Assembly (NCBI GenBank): GCA_945869675.1
Contig: CAMBPS010000007.1
Coordinates: 1-63,835 of the forward strand
Length of the DNA stretch: 63,835 bases
Direction: 5' to 3'
DNA from: Prosthecobacter debontii
Lineage (GTDB): Bacteria > Verrucomicrobiota > Verrucomicrobiia > Verrucomicrobiales > Verrucomicrobiaceae
In this document: one piece after another, positions 47,692 to 57,997 of the stretch
How positions within the stretch are numbered: position 1 is the stretch's first letter
How the letters are laid out: each line of letters begins with the position of its first letter
Notes under the pieces: model-generated
What the model was told of the DNA's origin: nothing
Seen by the model: only the letters and a program-made list of their open reading frames with translations
Databases searched by the model: none
Translations under genes and position numbers: made by a program

Positions 47692-48726
47692 ATGAAAAAA
47701 ATCGCCCTTCTCACTCTCGCTTCTTTTACCCTGCCCTTTTTCGCCATGGCACAGGCCCCGCAGGCAGAATTGATCTCTATCCAGAAAATCTATGACAAAG
47801 GCGGGCATCAAGCCTTCACCGACCTGATACGATTTAAAAATCTCTTTTTTTGCTGCTTCCGAGAAGCGCAGGATCATGTCGGCAGTGATGGCAGCATCCG
47901 CATCATGATCTCCTCCACAGGCAGCAATTGGGTAGATTACGCCACCATCAGCGAGAAAGGCACCGACCTGCGTGATCCGAAGCTAGAAATGACCCCTGAT
48001 GGCAAACAACTCTACCTGATCTGTGGTGGCTCGATTTATGGCGGCACCAAGGAGCTCAAAGGTCGCCGCCCGCGTTACTCAACGACGACCGATGGGAAAG
48101 TCTGGACACCCCCGCAAAAACTCCTTGCCGAAGGTGATTGGCTCTGGCGCACCACCGTCAATCAAGCAGAAAAAAAATTCTATGGCGTCTCCTACAACAC
48201 CTACCCGTCAACCGGAGGCCCCAAGTCAGAGCCTGAATGGTCCCTCAAATCCTACAGCAGCACTGATGGCTCAGTTTGGCAGCTATCCTCCATCATGAAA
48301 GTGCCCAATCAACCGAATGAAACCACTATGCGCTTCCTCAAAGATGGCAGCGCCCTAGCTCTCGTTAGACGCGAAGGGGCTGACAAACACGGCTATATCG
48401 GCAGTGCCGCCGCGCCCTACCGCGAATGGAAATGGAACCCACTCCCAAATGTCGTTCAGGGCCAGAACTTTATTGAACTCCCAGACGGCTCACTCATCGC
48501 CGCATCGCGTGGTTTAGGCAAGACCCCGGGTGCCCACACAGTGCTTTATAAAATGACTCCTACCTCCCTTGAACCTGTCTTAGAACTACCGAGCGGTGGC
48601 GACTGCAGCTACCCCGGCCTGCTTTGGCATGAAAATCATCTCTGGGTCAGCTACTACTCCTCCCACGAAGGCAAAGCCAGCATCTACATCGCCAAAGTCA
48701 AACTGCCCTGGGTAACAGCTAAGTAA
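47692..48726 (+). CDS. Exported sialidase/BNR-repeat-like glycoside hydrolase family protein
   Basis: 344 residues. A signal peptide (about 1-20, AMAQA) is followed by a six-bladed-propeller-type sequence with three Asp-box-like motifs: ISSTGSNW, TTTDGKVW and SSTDGSVW. The overall pattern matches verrucomicrobial and planctomycete exo-alpha-sialidase-like proteins of unknown substrate. An FCCFREAQDH segment and a late CSYPGLLW segment are typical. Whether it has hydrolase activity is open. Confidence 0.85.
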   Translation: MKKIALLTLASFTLPFFAMAQAPQAELISIQKIYDKGGHQAFTDLIRFKNLFFCCFREAQDHVGSDGSIRIMISSTGSNWVDYATISEKGTDLRDPKLEMTPDGKQLYLICGGSIYGGTKELKGRRPRYSTTTDGKVWTPPQKLLAEGDWLWRTTVNQAEKKFYGVSYNTYPSTGGPKSEPEWSLKSYSSTDGSVWQLSSIMKVPNQPNETTMRFLKDGSALALVRREGADKHGYIGSAAAPYREWKWNPLPNVVQGQNFIELPDGSLIAASRGLGKTPGAHTVLYKMTPTSLEPVLELPSGGDCSYPGLLWHENHLWVSYYSSHEGKASIYIAKVKLPWVTAK

Positions 48727-48861
48727 GGCCATCCCAACACAGCTGCAAAGATCAAGTCATCAGGCGGATCGGGCGGATATTGGCAATGGCTTTATCGGCA
48801 AAATACAGCCCTAGTCCGCTCAGCTTGCACAAACCCAAGTCCGCTGCATTTTGCATCATCA

Positions 48862-50202
48862 ATGTCCGCACTCGACGATCTCCTCACTTGCCTACGCTTC
48901 GCCAGCGTATCTACCGACTCGAAGTTCAATGCCGATACTCGTGCCTGCGCAGAGTGGCTTGTTTCTAAACTGTCCGGAATGGGACTGACGACAACGCTGC
49001 ATGAGACGCCCGGACATCCAGTAATAGTCGCTAAAAATAAGCACCAAGAGGGTCGCAGAACCGTTCTACTCTATGGTCACTACGACGTGCAGCCAGCAGA
49101 GCCTCTGGCCGAGTGGCTGTCTCCGCCTTTTGAGCCGACGATCCGTGATGGGCGCATTTACTGCCGTGGCGCTACCGATAACAAGGGCCAGCTCATCGCC
49201 CACGTTTCAGGTATCGCCGAGACACTAGCGGAACATGGAGATCTACCGGTCAATCTGACCCTTCTCTTTGAAGGAGAAGAAGAAATCGGCAGTCCCAATT
49301 TAAAGCCATTCTTGGAAGCGCATCGAGAAGAGCTGGCCTGTGATCTCGTAGCCATTTCAGATACCGGCATGGTGGCTGAGGGCGTCGGCACCTTTACTTA
49401 TGGATTGAGAGGCATTGCCTGCATGCAGGTGAAAGTCCATGGACCGACGATCGATCTTCACTCGGGCATCTTTGGTGGGGCTGTGGCTAATCCAGCCACG
49501 ATGGCAGCACGCCTCGTCGCGACACTTCATGATTCGGAAGGGCGTGTTTTGATTCCTGGTTTTTACGATGGCGTTGGGGATCTCCAGGATTGGGAACGCA
49601 ATTCTTGGAAAGACTTAGGAGACGGAGAGGCCGAAACGCTTGCTCTGACTGGTGCCCCTGCCCTTTTTGGTGAGGCTGGATACACCGAGCGTGAATGCCG
49701 CTGGGCACGCCCAACGGCTGAGGTCAATGGCATCGGCGGTGGCTATCAGGGGGAAGGCTCAAAAACCGTCATTCCCCGTGAAGCCTTCTTTAAGTTGTCA
49801 TTCCGGCTTGTCCCAGGCCAAAATCCAGAGCGTATCCTCGATCTAGCAGAGGCCTATCTGCGCGCGCAGGCTCCAAAATCCGTTCGTCTAGAAATCAAGC
49901 GGGGCCACACCGGCAGTTCTTATCTAATGGATCCACACTCAGCCTACGGTCTGGCGGCTCAACGCGCGCTTCAGGCAACCTTTGGTGGTCAAATCGCCCT
50001 GATTCGTGAAGGCGGCAGTATTCCCATTGTTCAGGCCTTTAAAGACGTTCTCGAGGCAGATACACTGCTTCTCGGACTGGCACTTCCAGACTGCCAAGCG
50101 CACGCACCGAATGAAAACTTCCCCATTGCCAACCTAGAAGCAGGGATCCGCCTGAACAAGGCACTGCTACGGGAGTTGGCGATGTCCGATCCAGTGAGCT
50201 AA
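48862..50202 (+). CDS. M20-family metallo-dipeptidase
   Basis: 446 residues. The metal-binding residues stand in YGHYDVQP (His), GATDNKG (Asp), EGEEEIGS (catalytic Glu pair) and HAPNEN (late His), with a dimerisation domain (about 195-305) inserted as usual. M20 dipeptidases cut dipeptides or N-acyl amino acids in the cytoplasm with two zinc ions. A TTG/ATG-rich upstream stretch is unlikely to be coding. Confidence 0.93.
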   Translation: MSALDDLLTCLRFASVSTDSKFNADTRACAEWLVSKLSGMGLTTTLHETPGHPVIVAKNKHQEGRRTVLLYGHYDVQPAEPLAEWLSPPFEPTIRDGRIYCRGATDNKGQLIAHVSGIAETLAEHGDLPVNLTLLFEGEEEIGSPNLKPFLEAHREELACDLVAISDTGMVAEGVGTFTYGLRGIACMQVKVHGPTIDLHSGIFGGAVANPATMAARLVATLHDSEGRVLIPGFYDGVGDLQDWERNSWKDLGDGEAETLALTGAPALFGEAGYTERECRWARPTAEVNGIGGGYQGEGSKTVIPREAFFKLSFRLVPGQNPERILDLAEAYLRAQAPKSVRLEIKRGHTGSSYLMDPHSAYGLAAQRALQATFGGQIALIREGGSIPIVQAFKDVLEADTLLLGLALPDCQAHAPNENFPIANLEAGIRLNKALLRELAMSDPVS

Positions 50203-50218
50203 CATTAGAAACAGGAAT

Positions 50219-50800
50219 CTATTTCACTTCTTTGGCGGGCTGATCTCCGAACTGAATCGATGCGACTTTAGCCTCTGCGCTGACATTCAGAGCAACCCAG
50301 TGCCCTGCCACCGCGTGAGACGGGAAACCGCAGGCTAAGGCAAACTCCCCAGCCTCATTTGGCGTGAAGCTGAACTCCGATTTCCCCATCGTTTGACCCA
50401 TGATGTGCTTTCGGGTGGCTCCACCTTCAAAGTAAGGCTCGGCAATTTGCAACTTCTTCGTCTCCGGCTTTTCACACACAATCGCGCTATGGGGAATCGG
50501 ACTTGGATTGATAAAGGTCACATCCACCTTCCAGCCCACAGGCACCGTCAGAACGGCTTTCCCGTGAGAATAGCCATTAAAGTTCATCCCATAGTTGGCC
50601 GCATTGAAGGTAGCCACCAACACCACCTTCACGCTGTTTGGCGTGGCCCCTGGTCGCAACAGATCATCTGCCGTGATTCCAGTAAAAAGCTCCTTTTTTA
50701 AACCTGGGATTTCTTGGCTGTGATCGTGCCCAGACGGCTGTGTTTGAGCAGACAAAGAAAGCGTAGAAGCGACAAAGAAGCAGGCAAGGGTTCGGAACAT
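50219..50800 (-). CDS. Exported sulfocyanin-like cupredoxin
   Basis: 193 residues with a signal peptide (about 1-18). The His-rich mature N-terminus (GHDHSQE) is followed by a cupredoxin domain with a PHSAIVCE segment (His 104) and the C-terminal copper loop ALACGFPSHAVAGHW, giving Cys 157, His 162 and His 167. The loop layout matches sulfocyanin, where the last ligand is Met. His here would change colour and potential, as in unusual red copper proteins. It probably carries one electron in the periplasm or binds copper. It lies opposite the sdh genes and 206 bases from them. Confidence 0.82.
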   Translation of the reverse strand: MFRTLACFFVASTLSLSAQTQPSGHDHSQEIPGLKKELFTGITADDLLRPGATPNSVKVVLVATFNAANYGMNFNGYSHGKAVLTVPVGWKVDVTFINPSPIPHSAIVCEKPETKKLQIAEPYFEGGATRKHIMGQTMGKSEFSFTPNEAGEFALACGFPSHAVAGHWVALNVSAEAKVASIQFGDQPAKEVK

Positions 50801-51006
50801 GGATTCTAGAGTGGTTGGAAGTCAGTTCCAGATCAACGTTAAAAACCAAGTGAACATTTCCCATGCCCGAGAAATACAAATTTAGGTCACTGCCGAGTCC
50901 CCCAAGAAGTTATGATTCGTCCGCGAAAAAAGAAGAAAGAAGAATGAAAAATGCAGCTCCTGCTTGCGAGTAGCCGTCGTATTGCCAAAGTGAACTTTTA
51001 CCACTC

Positions 51007-51720
51007 ATGAGCGCAGTTTTTGATTCCCTTTCCCGTTTTTACCATTCCTCCATTGGCAAGAAGATCCTTGTTGCCCTGACCGGCGCGGCCCTTTTAATTT
51101 TTGTCCTCGGCCACATGATCGGCAATTTACTGGTCTTCGTCGGACCCGAAGCCATCAATGAATACGGACACATGCTGCAAACCGCCCTGCACGGCGGAGG
51201 TGTCTGGATCGCAAGACTCGGCCTGCTGGCAGCCGTCGGCATTCATGTGGTGGCGACCATTCAACTAACGAAGCAAAACCGCGCAGCTCGTGTCGATGCC
51301 TACGGTAAGGTCGCTTCTCAAGTCTCTAGCAAATCATCCCGCACCATGATCTGGAGTGGCCTGACGATTCTTGCCTTCATCGTGTATCATCTTCTGCATT
51401 TCACGGTGCGCGTAGGCAATGAATACGGCAATAAAGCACTCTACAGCTATGACCTGCACGGCCACACTGTGCACAATGTTTACAAAATGGTCATCGACGG
51501 CTTTTCCTGGGCTCCTGCAGCGATTTTTTATGTCATCGCCATGCTTCTCCTGAGCAGCCATTTGAGCCATGGCTTTTCCAGCTTGTTTCAAACTCTGGGA
51601 CTCTCCACTCACCGCACAGAGCCTTTGTTCAAGAAGCTGGGTCATGCTTTTGCCCTTCTGATTCTCGTCGGCAACTGCTCCATCCCAATCGCCATCCTTG
51701 TCTTTGGTTACGGCCGCTAA
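51007..51720 (+). CDS. sdhC: Succinate dehydrogenase cytochrome b subunit SdhC
   Basis: 237 residues, five membrane helices (about 20-40, 60-80, 110-135, 165-185, 205-230). His residues in VLGHMIGNLLV, AVGIHVVATIQ, VYHLLHFTVRV and LSSHLSHGF fit the two haems of the single-subunit Bacillus/Wolinella-type cytochrome b. It passes electrons from succinate to menaquinone (inference from subunit type). First gene of sdhCAB, 36 bases before sdhA. Confidence 0.94.
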   Translation: MSAVFDSLSRFYHSSIGKKILVALTGAALLIFVLGHMIGNLLVFVGPEAINEYGHMLQTALHGGGVWIARLGLLAAVGIHVVATIQLTKQNRAARVDAYGKVASQVSSKSSRTMIWSGLTILAFIVYHLLHFTVRVGNEYGNKALYSYDLHGHTVHNVYKMVIDGFSWAPAAIFYVIAMLLLSSHLSHGFSSLFQTLGLSTHRTEPLFKKLGHAFALLILVGNCSIPIAILVFGYGR

Positions 51721-51756
51721 TTCTCCCCTGCCCTTAGCCCTCTCGCTTTCCGCCTT

Positions 51757-53673
51757 ATGTCACTCGACTCAAAAATTCCTTCCGGCCCCATGGCACTCAG
51801 ATGGTCCAAGCACAAGCAGGACTCCAAACTGATCAATCCGAAGAACAAGCGCAAATACACCGTAATTGTCGTCGGCAGCGGTCTCGCAGGTTCATCCGCT
51901 GCGGCCACGCTTTCTGAGCTAGGCTATAAGGTCAAATGCTTCTGTTTCCAAGACAGCCCACGCCGCGCCCACTCCATCGCGGCTCAGGGCGGCATCAATG
52001 CGGCAAAAAACTACCAGAACGACGGTGACAGCGTTCATCGCCTGTTTTACGACACCGTCAAAGGCGGTGACTTCCGCGCCCGTGAATCCAATGTCCATCG
52101 TCTGGCCGAAGAAAGCGTCAACATCATCGACCAATGCGCCGCTCAGGGCGTGCCCTTTGCCCGTGAATACGGGGGTGGCCTAGCCAACCGATCCTTCGGT
52201 GGAGCCCAAGTCAGCCGTACTTTCTATGCCCGTGGCCAAACTGGCCAGCAGCTCCTACTCGGCGCTTATTCGGCTCTGAATAAAGAGGTCGCTCGTGGCG
52301 GTGTCGAAATGCACACACGTTCAGAAATGCTGGAAGTAGTCGTCGTCGATGGACATGCCAAAGGCATCATCACCCGCAACCTCATGACTGGGAAGATCGA
52401 AGCTCATGCTGCTGACACGGTGCTTCTCTGCACCGGTGGTTACGGCAATGTGTTTTACCTTTCCACCAATGCCATGGGTTGCAACGTCACGGCCACCTGG
52501 CGAGCCCACCGCAAGGGCGCCTACTTTGCCAATCCATGCTACACGCAGATCCACCCGACTTGCATTCCGGTCAGTGGTGACTATCAAAGCAAGCTCACCC
52601 TGATGTCAGAATCTCTGCGCAATGATGGACGTATCTGGGTGCCAAAAAACAAAGCGGACATCGGCAAGCCTGCCGCTCAGATCCCAGAATCCGATCGCGA
52701 TTACTTCCTGGAACGGAAATACCCCAGCTTTGGCAATTTGGCCCCACGCGACATCTCTAGCCGTGCCGCCAAAGATGCCTGTGATGCCGGTCTAGGCGTT
52801 GGCCCTGGCGGACGTGGCGTCTATCTCGATTTTGCCGAAGCCATCGGTCAGTTCGGACAAAAAACCATTGCTGAACGCTACGGCAATCTTTTCGATATGT
52901 ATGAAAAGATCACCGGTGAAAGCGGCTACAAACAGCCGATGCGTATCTACCCCGCTGTGCATTACACCATGGGTGGCCTGTGGGTCGATTACAATCTGAT
53001 GAGCAGCCTCCCTGGCCTGCACGTCCTCGGCGAAGCCAACTTCTCAGACCACGGCGCTAACCGCCTCGGAGCCAGTGCTCTCATGCAAGGACTGGCAGAT
53101 GGTTACTTCGTCATTCCAACCACCATTGCTCCCTACCTCGTCACTCAGACGCCAGGAAGCGTCACTACCAGCCACCCCGAGTTCACCAAAGCTCTCGAAG
53201 ACGCTCAGGGCCGCACCAACAAATTCCTCAACGTCAAAGGCAAGCGCAGCGTGGACAGCTTCCACCGCGAACTCGGCCTACTGGTCTGGGATAAATGCGG
53301 CATGGCTCGTGACAAGGCAGGCCTCACCGAAGCTCTCAAGCGCATCCCTGAACTGCGTGAAGAATTTTGGAGCAACGTCAAAATCCCAGGTTCTGGCGCA
53401 GCTGCCAATCCTGAGCTCGAGAAAGCCGGTCGTGTCGCCGACTTCATGGAGTTTGCCGAACTGCTCTGCCACGACGCGCTGGACCGCGAAGAAAGCTGCG
53501 GAGGTCACTTCCGCACTGAACATCAATACGACGATGGCGAGGCCAAGCGCGACGATGAAAACTACTGTTACGCAGCCGCCTGGGAGCACACCGGCGATCT
53601 TTCCAAGCCGAAACTGAACAAAGAGCAGCTCACCTTCGAGGAAGTTCATCTCAGCGTCCGCAGTTACAAGTAA
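51757..53673 (+). CDS. sdhA: Succinate dehydrogenase flavoprotein subunit SdhA
   Basis: 638 residues. The FAD-binding [13 protein letters not shown] is near residue 38, followed by [15 protein letters not shown], whose His carries covalent FAD in the family, and [24 protein letters not shown] near 405, as in the Bacteroidota-type enzyme. It oxidises succinate to fumarate on the cytoplasmic side of the inner membrane, or the reverse. Middle gene of sdhCAB, 41 bases before sdhB. Confidence 0.97.
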   Translation: MSLDSKIPSGPMALRWSKHKQDSKLINPKNKRKYTVIVVGSGLAGSSAAATLSELGYKVKCFCFQDSPRRAHSIAAQGGINAAKNYQNDGDSVHRLFYDTVKGGDFRARESNVHRLAEESVNIIDQCAAQGVPFAREYGGGLANRSFGGAQVSRTFYARGQTGQQLLLGAYSALNKEVARGGVEMHTRSEMLEVVVVDGHAKGIITRNLMTGKIEAHAADTVLLCTGGYGNVFYLSTNAMGCNVTATWRAHRKGAYFANPCYTQIHPTCIPVSGDYQSKLTLMSESLRNDGRIWVPKNKADIGKPAAQIPESDRDYFLERKYPSFGNLAPRDISSRAAKDACDAGLGVGPGGRGVYLDFAEAIGQFGQKTIAERYGNLFDMYEKITGESGYKQPMRIYPAVHYTMGGLWVDYNLMSSLPGLHVLGEANFSDHGANRLGASALMQGLADGYFVIPTTIAPYLVTQTPGSVTTSHPEFTKALEDAQGRTNKFLNVKGKRSVDSFHRELGLLVWDKCGMARDKAGLTEALKRIPELREEFWSNVKIPGSGAAANPELEKAGRVADFMEFAELLCHDALDREESCGGHFRTEHQYDDGEAKRDDENYCYAAAWEHTGDLSKPKLNKEQLTFEEVHLSVRSYK

Positions 53674-53714
53674 TTCATTCCTCCACGCACCCAACGTCAA
53701 TTCCACATAGGTTT

Positions 53715-54503
53715 ATGTCACTCCTCAACCTCCAACTCAAAGTCTGGCGTCAGAATCAAGGTCAGCCGGGTCATTTCCAGGACATTCAAGCACTTGAGAT
53801 CCCCGATCATGCCTCCTTCTTGGAGATGATGGACATCGTCAATGAACGCCTGATTCAAGATGGCGGCGATCCCGTGGCCTTTGACCATGATTGCCGTGAA
53901 GGCATCTGCGGCATGTGCTCCATGACAATCAACGGCATCGCTCACGGCCCTGAAAAAGCCACCACGACCTGCCAGCTTCACATGCGTAAATTCCGTGATG
54001 GCGACACCATTTGGGTCGAGCCGTTTCGCGCCAAAGCCTTCCCCGTTGTCAAAGACCTCATGGTCAATCGTAGTGCTTTTGATCGCATTCAGCAGGCAGG
54101 TGGTTTCGTTACCGTTCGCACAGGTGCCGCTCCTGACGCCAACAGCATCCTGGTTGGCAAAGAAGTTGCTGATGCCGCCATGGATGCCGCTGCCTGCATT
54201 GGTTGCGGTGCCTGTGTCGCCTCCTGTAAAAATGCCAGTGCCATGCTCTTTGTTTCTGCCAAAGCTGGCCAGCTTAACTCCCTGCCCCAAGGCCAGCCTG
54301 AAAAAAACCGCCGCACCCTCGGCATGGTCCGTCAGATGGACAAGGAAGGCTTCGGCAACTGCACCAACCAGTATGAATGTGAGGCTGCCTGCCCGAAAGA
54401 AATCAGCGTCCGCTGGATCACCAAACTGAATCGCGACTACGCTCTAGCCTCTGCGAAGGAAGCCTTCGTGGGTGTCAAAGAGCACGCCGAAGGTGGAGAT
54501 TGA
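53715..54503 (+). CDS. sdhB: Succinate dehydrogenase iron-sulfur subunit SdhB
   Basis: 262 residues. Three clusters are visible: [2Fe-2S] Cys in [16 protein letters not shown] plus a later TTCQ, [4Fe-4S] in [12 protein letters not shown], and a third Cys set in [16 protein letters not shown]. It relays electrons from FAD in SdhA to the haems of SdhC. Last gene of sdhCAB; no clear hairpin follows. The gene has strong codon bias, like gap. Confidence 0.96.
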   Translation: MSLLNLQLKVWRQNQGQPGHFQDIQALEIPDHASFLEMMDIVNERLIQDGGDPVAFDHDCREGICGMCSMTINGIAHGPEKATTTCQLHMRKFRDGDTIWVEPFRAKAFPVVKDLMVNRSAFDRIQQAGGFVTVRTGAAPDANSILVGKEVADAAMDAAACIGCGACVASCKNASAMLFVSAKAGQLNSLPQGQPEKNRRTLGMVRQMDKEGFGNCTNQYECEAACPKEISVRWITKLNRDYALASAKEAFVGVKEHAEGGD

Positions 54504-54684
54504 TTCATCCAGCACCCGCAACTCCCCTGCGATTCAGCGTGCAGAGATCAACCTCTGCCCGTCATCAGCCTGCTGTTAGCCAAGCTGCTGACAATGAAAG
54601 GGTGCGCCACGGACGTATTGAAGTATCCACGAGACTCGATCCGTTAGAAGCTGCACCTCTTTTCGGATGAAGTCTCTCAAACTC

Positions 54685-56058
54685 TCAAGCCAGAGCCTGG
54701 AGAAGTTTGCCGTGGATTCCGTCGAAGCCACCGTTGCTGAAGATGATGATGACGTCGCCAGATTTCGTTTCCGCTTTCAGGCGGGTGATGATGGAATCAG
54801 GGCTGATCTCGTGGAAGCAGGGATGACCTGACGCTGCAACGGCAGCAGCAACGACAGAAACATCCAGACGCTCAGCGACAGCCACCTTCTCAGGATTGGC
54901 TACGGCTGCGACGATGCTGCCATCCGCTTTTTTGAGCGCTTCGATCAACTGGTCTTGCAGCACGTTCCGGCGACTGGTATTTGAGCGGGGCTCAAAGACA
55001 GCCCAGAGACGGCGACCTGGATACTTTTGGCGAAAACCGCGCAGGGTTTCGCGAATGGCCGTAGGATGATGACCAAAATCATCAATCACCGTGATTCCGC
55101 CCACTTCCCCGCGCACGGTTTGCCGACGACGGATGCCTTTGAAGCTTGCCAAGCCAGCGCGGATTTCCTCATCGCTCAGTCCCGCATGACGTGCAGCGCA
55201 GATGCACATGGAGGCATTGCGCACATTGAACTCACCGATCATCGGCACACTGAAAGCCACGCCATTGATCTCAAAGGCGGTGCTTTCTGGAGTGACTTCA
55301 GTGATGACGATGCGCTCAGAACAGGCGGCGCCCGTACCGACCGTTTTGACGGGAGCATAACTCTTTAAGGAGAGGCAATTCGGATCATCTCCATTCATGA
55401 GCACAAGCCCATTTCTGGGCACACTGTTGAGCAAACGCTGAAAGGTCAGCAAGATGTCGCTGAGATCCCTGAAGATGTCGGCGTGATCAAACTCAATGTT
55501 ATTCACAATGGCGCACTCAGGCAAGTAGTGCAGGAACTTGCTGCGCTTATCAAAGTAGGCTGTGTCATACTCATCCCCTTCGATCACAAACAGATCGCTG
55601 TGATTAAAGCGTGCCCCGGTAGGGAAGTTTTCAGGCACACCACCAATCATGAACCCTGGATCACGACCTGCGTTTTCAAAGATCCAGGCCAGCATGGTCG
55701 TGGTGGTGGTTTTGCCATGCGTTCCGCTGACCACAAAGCTACGCTTTCCCTGAATGACTTCCTGCTTCAAAAGCTCGGCCATGGAGACATAGGGGAGTTT
55801 GCGTTCCAGCAAAGTTTCAAGCTCCTCATTGCCACGGGAGATGGCATTGCCCACGATGTAAAGGTCTGCGTTAGGTGGCAGAGTCGCGGCTTGATAGCCC
55901 TCAACCAACGTGATTCCAGCCTCACGAAGGACATCCGACATGGGAGGATAGACCTTTTCGTCAGAACCTGAAATCGTGTAACCGAGCTGACGCAAGGCTA
56001 CCGCGGTGGATCCCATGGCAGTGCCGCAGATACCGATGAAATGAAGATGCTTGGACAT
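54685..56058 (-). CDS. mpl: UDP-N-acetylmuramate:tripeptide ligase Mpl
   Basis: 457 residues, typical length. It starts HFIGICGTAMGS, has YPPMSDVLREAGI, the ATP loop GTHGKTTTTTM (about 110), and DEYDTAYFDKRSKFLHY, which is specific to Mpl compared with MurC. Mpl joins the recycled L-Ala-D-Glu-meso-DAP peptide to UDP-MurNAc, so this cell recycles its wall. The stop faces sdhB across 181 bases with no gene. Confidence 0.93.
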   Translation of the reverse strand: MSKHLHFIGICGTAMGSTAVALRQLGYTISGSDEKVYPPMSDVLREAGITLVEGYQAATLPPNADLYIVGNAISRGNEELETLLERKLPYVSMAELLKQEVIQGKRSFVVSGTHGKTTTTTMLAWIFENAGRDPGFMIGGVPENFPTGARFNHSDLFVIEGDEYDTAYFDKRSKFLHYLPECAIVNNIEFDHADIFRDLSDILLTFQRLLNSVPRNGLVLMNGDDPNCLSLKSYAPVKTVGTGAACSERIVITEVTPESTAFEINGVAFSVPMIGEFNVRNASMCICAARHAGLSDEEIRAGLASFKGIRRRQTVRGEVGGITVIDDFGHHPTAIRETLRGFRQKYPGRRLWAVFEPRSNTSRRNVLQDQLIEALKKADGSIVAAVANPEKVAVAERLDVSVVAAAVAASGHPCFHEISPDSIITRLKAETKSGDVIIIFSNGGFDGIHGKLLQALA

Positions 56059-56112
56059 GAGATGAGGCTGAAAATCCGGCGTTTAAATAACAAGATTACA
56101 CGAGCATGCCAT

Positions 56113-57069
56113 TTACCACTTATTGGCTTGGATCACGTCCTTTTCACCCTTCAGGTAGTTCACGAGATTCAACGTTGCCCGCATGGCCTGACGGGGCACG
56201 CTTTCATAGGTGCGACTGCCAATGTGCGGGGTGATGAGTGCCTTGGGATGAGTGAGCAATGGGTGATCGGCTGGAGGTGGTTCCTCATCCAAGACATCGG
56301 TGCCATAACCACCCACGGTGCCGGCATTCAAGGCCGCAATCATGTCTGGCATATGCACCAATTCCGCACGGGAAGTATTGACCACTAGCAGGCCCGGCTT
56401 GGCCAAAGCAATGCGGTCAGCCCGTACAAGGTGACGTGTGCTTTCGCTGAGATTGGCATGCAGACTGAGCACGTCGATGCTTGCGATCAAGCTTTCAATC
56501 GTCTCATGCCGCGTGACACCATTCTCTTTTGCAAACACTTCAGGCCAATAGATATCCATGCCGTGCACTTCCATTCCAAAAGCGATCGCGCGCTTGGCGA
56601 CCTCTTGACCAATTCGGCCAAGACCCACGATACCGATTTTTTTATTCCAGATCTCATGACCCGTCACACGCTTCCACTGACCCGCACGAACAGAGTTCGC
56701 ACTATCGACCAGATTACGCACCAGTGCTAACAGAAGACAAAACGTGTGCTCAGCCACGGTTGTGTGATTGACACCTGGAGTGAACAGAACTGGAAGCTGC
56801 TGAGCACTGCACTCGGCGACATCAATTTTATCCAAACCGATCCCATACTTGCTGATGACTTTCAGCCGCGGCAGAGCCTTATCCAAAACCGCTTTCGTGA
56901 TCTCGTCATCACCGCAAAGAAATGCATCAAAATCACCAGCCAGTTCCAGCATGTGACTCTCAGGCAAAGGCCCACGTTCCCGATGAATATCGAAGCTCTG
57001 CGATTCAAGCAAAGCATGGTGATCGCCGGGGGTGTCTTGATAAGATGTGGTGGTTAGAAGGACGCGCAT
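56113..57069 (-). CDS. D-isomer-specific 2-hydroxyacid dehydrogenase
   Basis: 318 residues from the ATG at 57069; 20 upstream residues of the longer frame do not fit. NAD-binding GLGRIGQEVAKRA is near residue 150, and the catalytic Arg, Glu and His appear in VNTSRAELV, DVLDEEPP and TPHIGSRT. It resembles phosphoglycerate or hydroxypyruvate dehydrogenases that lack the C-terminal ACT domain; the substrate is not clear. It sits 54 bases upstream of mpl in the same direction. Confidence 0.88.
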   Translation of the reverse strand: MRVLLTTTSYQDTPGDHHALLESQSFDIHRERGPLPESHMLELAGDFDAFLCGDDEITKAVLDKALPRLKVISKYGIGLDKIDVAECSAQQLPVLFTPGVNHTTVAEHTFCLLLALVRNLVDSANSVRAGQWKRVTGHEIWNKKIGIVGLGRIGQEVAKRAIAFGMEVHGMDIYWPEVFAKENGVTRHETIESLIASIDVLSLHANLSESTRHLVRADRIALAKPGLLVVNTSRAELVHMPDMIAALNAGTVGGYGTDVLDEEPPPADHPLLTHPKALITPHIGSRTYESVPRQAMRATLNLVNYLKGEKDVIQANKW

Positions 57070-57263
57070 GGAGAGAATGAGAATGTCTCGGATGAGCGCT
57101 CCGGCAAGAAGGGATTGCAAGGACCGCAAAGATCGAGTGACGCAGACGATTCACGAAAGTTGATTTTTGGTAAACCCAAGCTTTAAACCCAGGATCAAAA
57201 AAAAGAAAATCTTCGATTTTGCCTTCTTGAACATTGGACCGCCACCTGCTTCCATCAAGGCTT

Positions 57264-57986
57264 GTGAATTCTATTCCTCCTGAGTGCTTACCCTATGTCC
57301 TAATCACAGCCATCATGGGTGTCTTGTTTGTAGCAGCCCTGATCAGCTTATGGGTGCTGAGAAAAACCGAGGCCAAGCTCCTGAAGAATAAAGACGCTTT
57401 GGAGAAACAAATAATCCAGCAGCAGAGAGACCTCCTTTCTCTTCGCGAAGATGCAAACGCCTGGCGTGGCGAAATGCAGCGTCAGTTTGATCATTTCCGT
57501 CATATGGCCAGTGATCAGCTCAAGGTTGAAGAAAAACGCTTCGATGACCTGTTGCAGAAGTCACGTGAGCGCGAGCAGCATCTCCAAACATCTTTGGATA
57601 TTGCCAAACAAATGTGCCTAGAATTGCCAGGAACTAAGGCCCGCCTGATGCAATTAGAGTCCATTGTCGGCCTTGACGCAGGTGATCACCTATCCACCAT
57701 TCTATCAGCAACCGCTGGAGATCATCATGGCTTCGTTCTGTCACAAATACCTGATCTTAATGGCGTAAAGGAATCCCCATTATCGGCCTCAGAGCCAGAA
57801 GCATCCAGCGTTCTTTCTGCTAGCAATTCTACAAAAAGTCATGAAGGCAGTCCTAGAATCGAAGCCGAGTTGCTTCAACTCCAGCAAAAGAATATACAAC
57901 TCCAGCAAGCTCTAACTGCTGCTCGCTTACGTTCCCGAATCCGCGAACGCCAAAGCCACCCACGCGGACGTAACGGCAGAAATTGA
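57264..57986 (+). CDS. Membrane-anchored coiled-coil protein, unknown function
   Basis: About 240 residues from a GTG at 57264 that has aagg four bases upstream; a TTG at 57234 is the alternative. One membrane helix (about 10-32) is followed by a long coiled coil (about 35-125), then a low-complexity Ser-rich part and a short helix ending in a very basic tail (RSRIRERQSHPRGRNGRN). The layout recalls the N-terminal half of RmuC or cell-envelope spacers, but the nuclease-like domain is absent. Function unknown. Confidence 0.7.
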   Translation: MNSIPPECLPYVLITAIMGVLFVAALISLWVLRKTEAKLLKNKDALEKQIIQQQRDLLSLREDANAWRGEMQRQFDHFRHMASDQLKVEEKRFDDLLQKSREREQHLQTSLDIAKQMCLELPGTKARLMQLESIVGLDAGDHLSTILSATAGDHHGFVLSQIPDLNGVKESPLSASEPEASSVLSASNSTKSHEGSPRIEAELLQLQQKNIQLQQALTAARLRSRIRERQSHPRGRNGRN

Positions 57987-57997
57987 TCGACCATGAT

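Noticed and set aside
53718..54290. 190-codon minus-strand open frame opposite sdhB
   Set aside because: Antisense shadow of the iron-sulfur subunit, which has all expected Cys motifs.
54590..54660. Short tRNA-like stretch between sdhB and mpl
   Set aside because: The reverse strand has a weak T-loop-like gatcgagtc, but no acceptor stem, D-arm or anticodon stem forms.
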